From Deltaproteobacteria bacterium (lineage in GTDB: Bacteria; Desulfobacterota; Desulfarculia; Adiutricales; Adiutricaceae), in the NCBI GenBank assembly GCA_031278835.1, contig JAITJP010000305.1, forward strand, positions 1-12,841: a DNA stretch of 12,841 nucleotides, given 5' to 3'. This document shows positions 12,778 to 12,841 of the stretch, piece by piece. Under the pieces are notes generated by a model that saw only the letters and a program-made list of their open reading frames with translations, was not told the origin of the DNA and searched no databases. Both the position numbers and the translations under genes were made by a program. The first letter of the stretch is position 1. Each line of letters opens with the position of its first letter.

Positions 12778-12841
12778 TCGCTGATTATCTTTACTTCTTC
12801 TTTTTTAATAGACTTTAATTTAAATATCCAGCGTAACGCCC
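12778..12841. other. AT-rich end of window
   Basis: This short AT-rich stretch has no supported + strand gene, hairpin or repeat. On the - strand one frame is open from the window edge down to a TAA at 12776-12774, which could be the last residues of a convergent gene, but 22 codons are too few to decide. Confidence 0.3.

Noticed and set aside
12774..12841. C-terminal end of a - strand gene reaching in from the right edge
   Set aside because: Only 22 open codons in AT-rich DNA; plausible but unsupported without the flanking sequence.
1..12841. CRISPR array, insertion sequence, prophage or attachment site
   Set aside because: No regularly spaced repeats, transposase or integrase genes, or long terminal inverted repeats are visible.

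Overview
The window reads as one selenocysteine, molybdenum cofactor and formate dehydrogenase locus, with all recognisable genes on the + strand. It suggests a strictly anaerobic bacterium with formate or H2/CO2 metabolism. Mid-to-high GC genes, very frequent GGCC, AT-rich spacers and the family content fit a deltaproteobacterial (Desulfobacterota) or acetogen-like lineage, possibly a gut symbiont. This placement is inference; no rRNA or other marker gene is present.

Region 1 (79-5273) is a selenium operon: selB (Sec-specific elongation factor), selD (selenophosphate synthetase), yedF (TusA/DsrE-like selenium-metabolism protein) and selA (Sec synthase). Hairpins lie between some of the genes, and a strong intrinsic terminator overlaps the selA stop codon. 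The tRNA-Sec gene (selC) was not found.

Region 2 (5274-6323) is about 500 bp of gene-free, structured DNA followed by a short MOSC-domain gene. The gene-free part holds a candidate promoter, a perfect 22-bp palindrome nested in a wider dyad, a 10-bp repeat and a hairpin. The MOSC protein lacks the conserved cysteine segment of its family.

Region 3 (6324-9058) encodes a selenocysteine formate dehydrogenase catalytic subunit, read through an in-frame UGA at 6756-6758 with a SECIS-like hairpin just downstream. It overlaps by ATGA with a HycB/HydN-like protein carrying four [4Fe-4S] clusters. Codon use here differs visibly from the flanking genes.

Region 4 (9118-12777) carries cofactor genes: a P-loop NTPase resembling MobB with a Cys cluster, moeA (molybdenum insertion), moaA (first step of molybdopterin synthesis) and a DUF3343 protein (putative Se/S carrier-like). 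Small duplications occur after the P-loop gene and at the moeA start, and terminator-like hairpins follow moeA and moaA.

Together the genes would make selenophosphate, charge and deliver Sec, build and load Mo/W-pterin, and produce the electron-transferring FDH module. Missing from the window are selC, fdhD, the other moa/mob genes and any hydrogenase or membrane partner.
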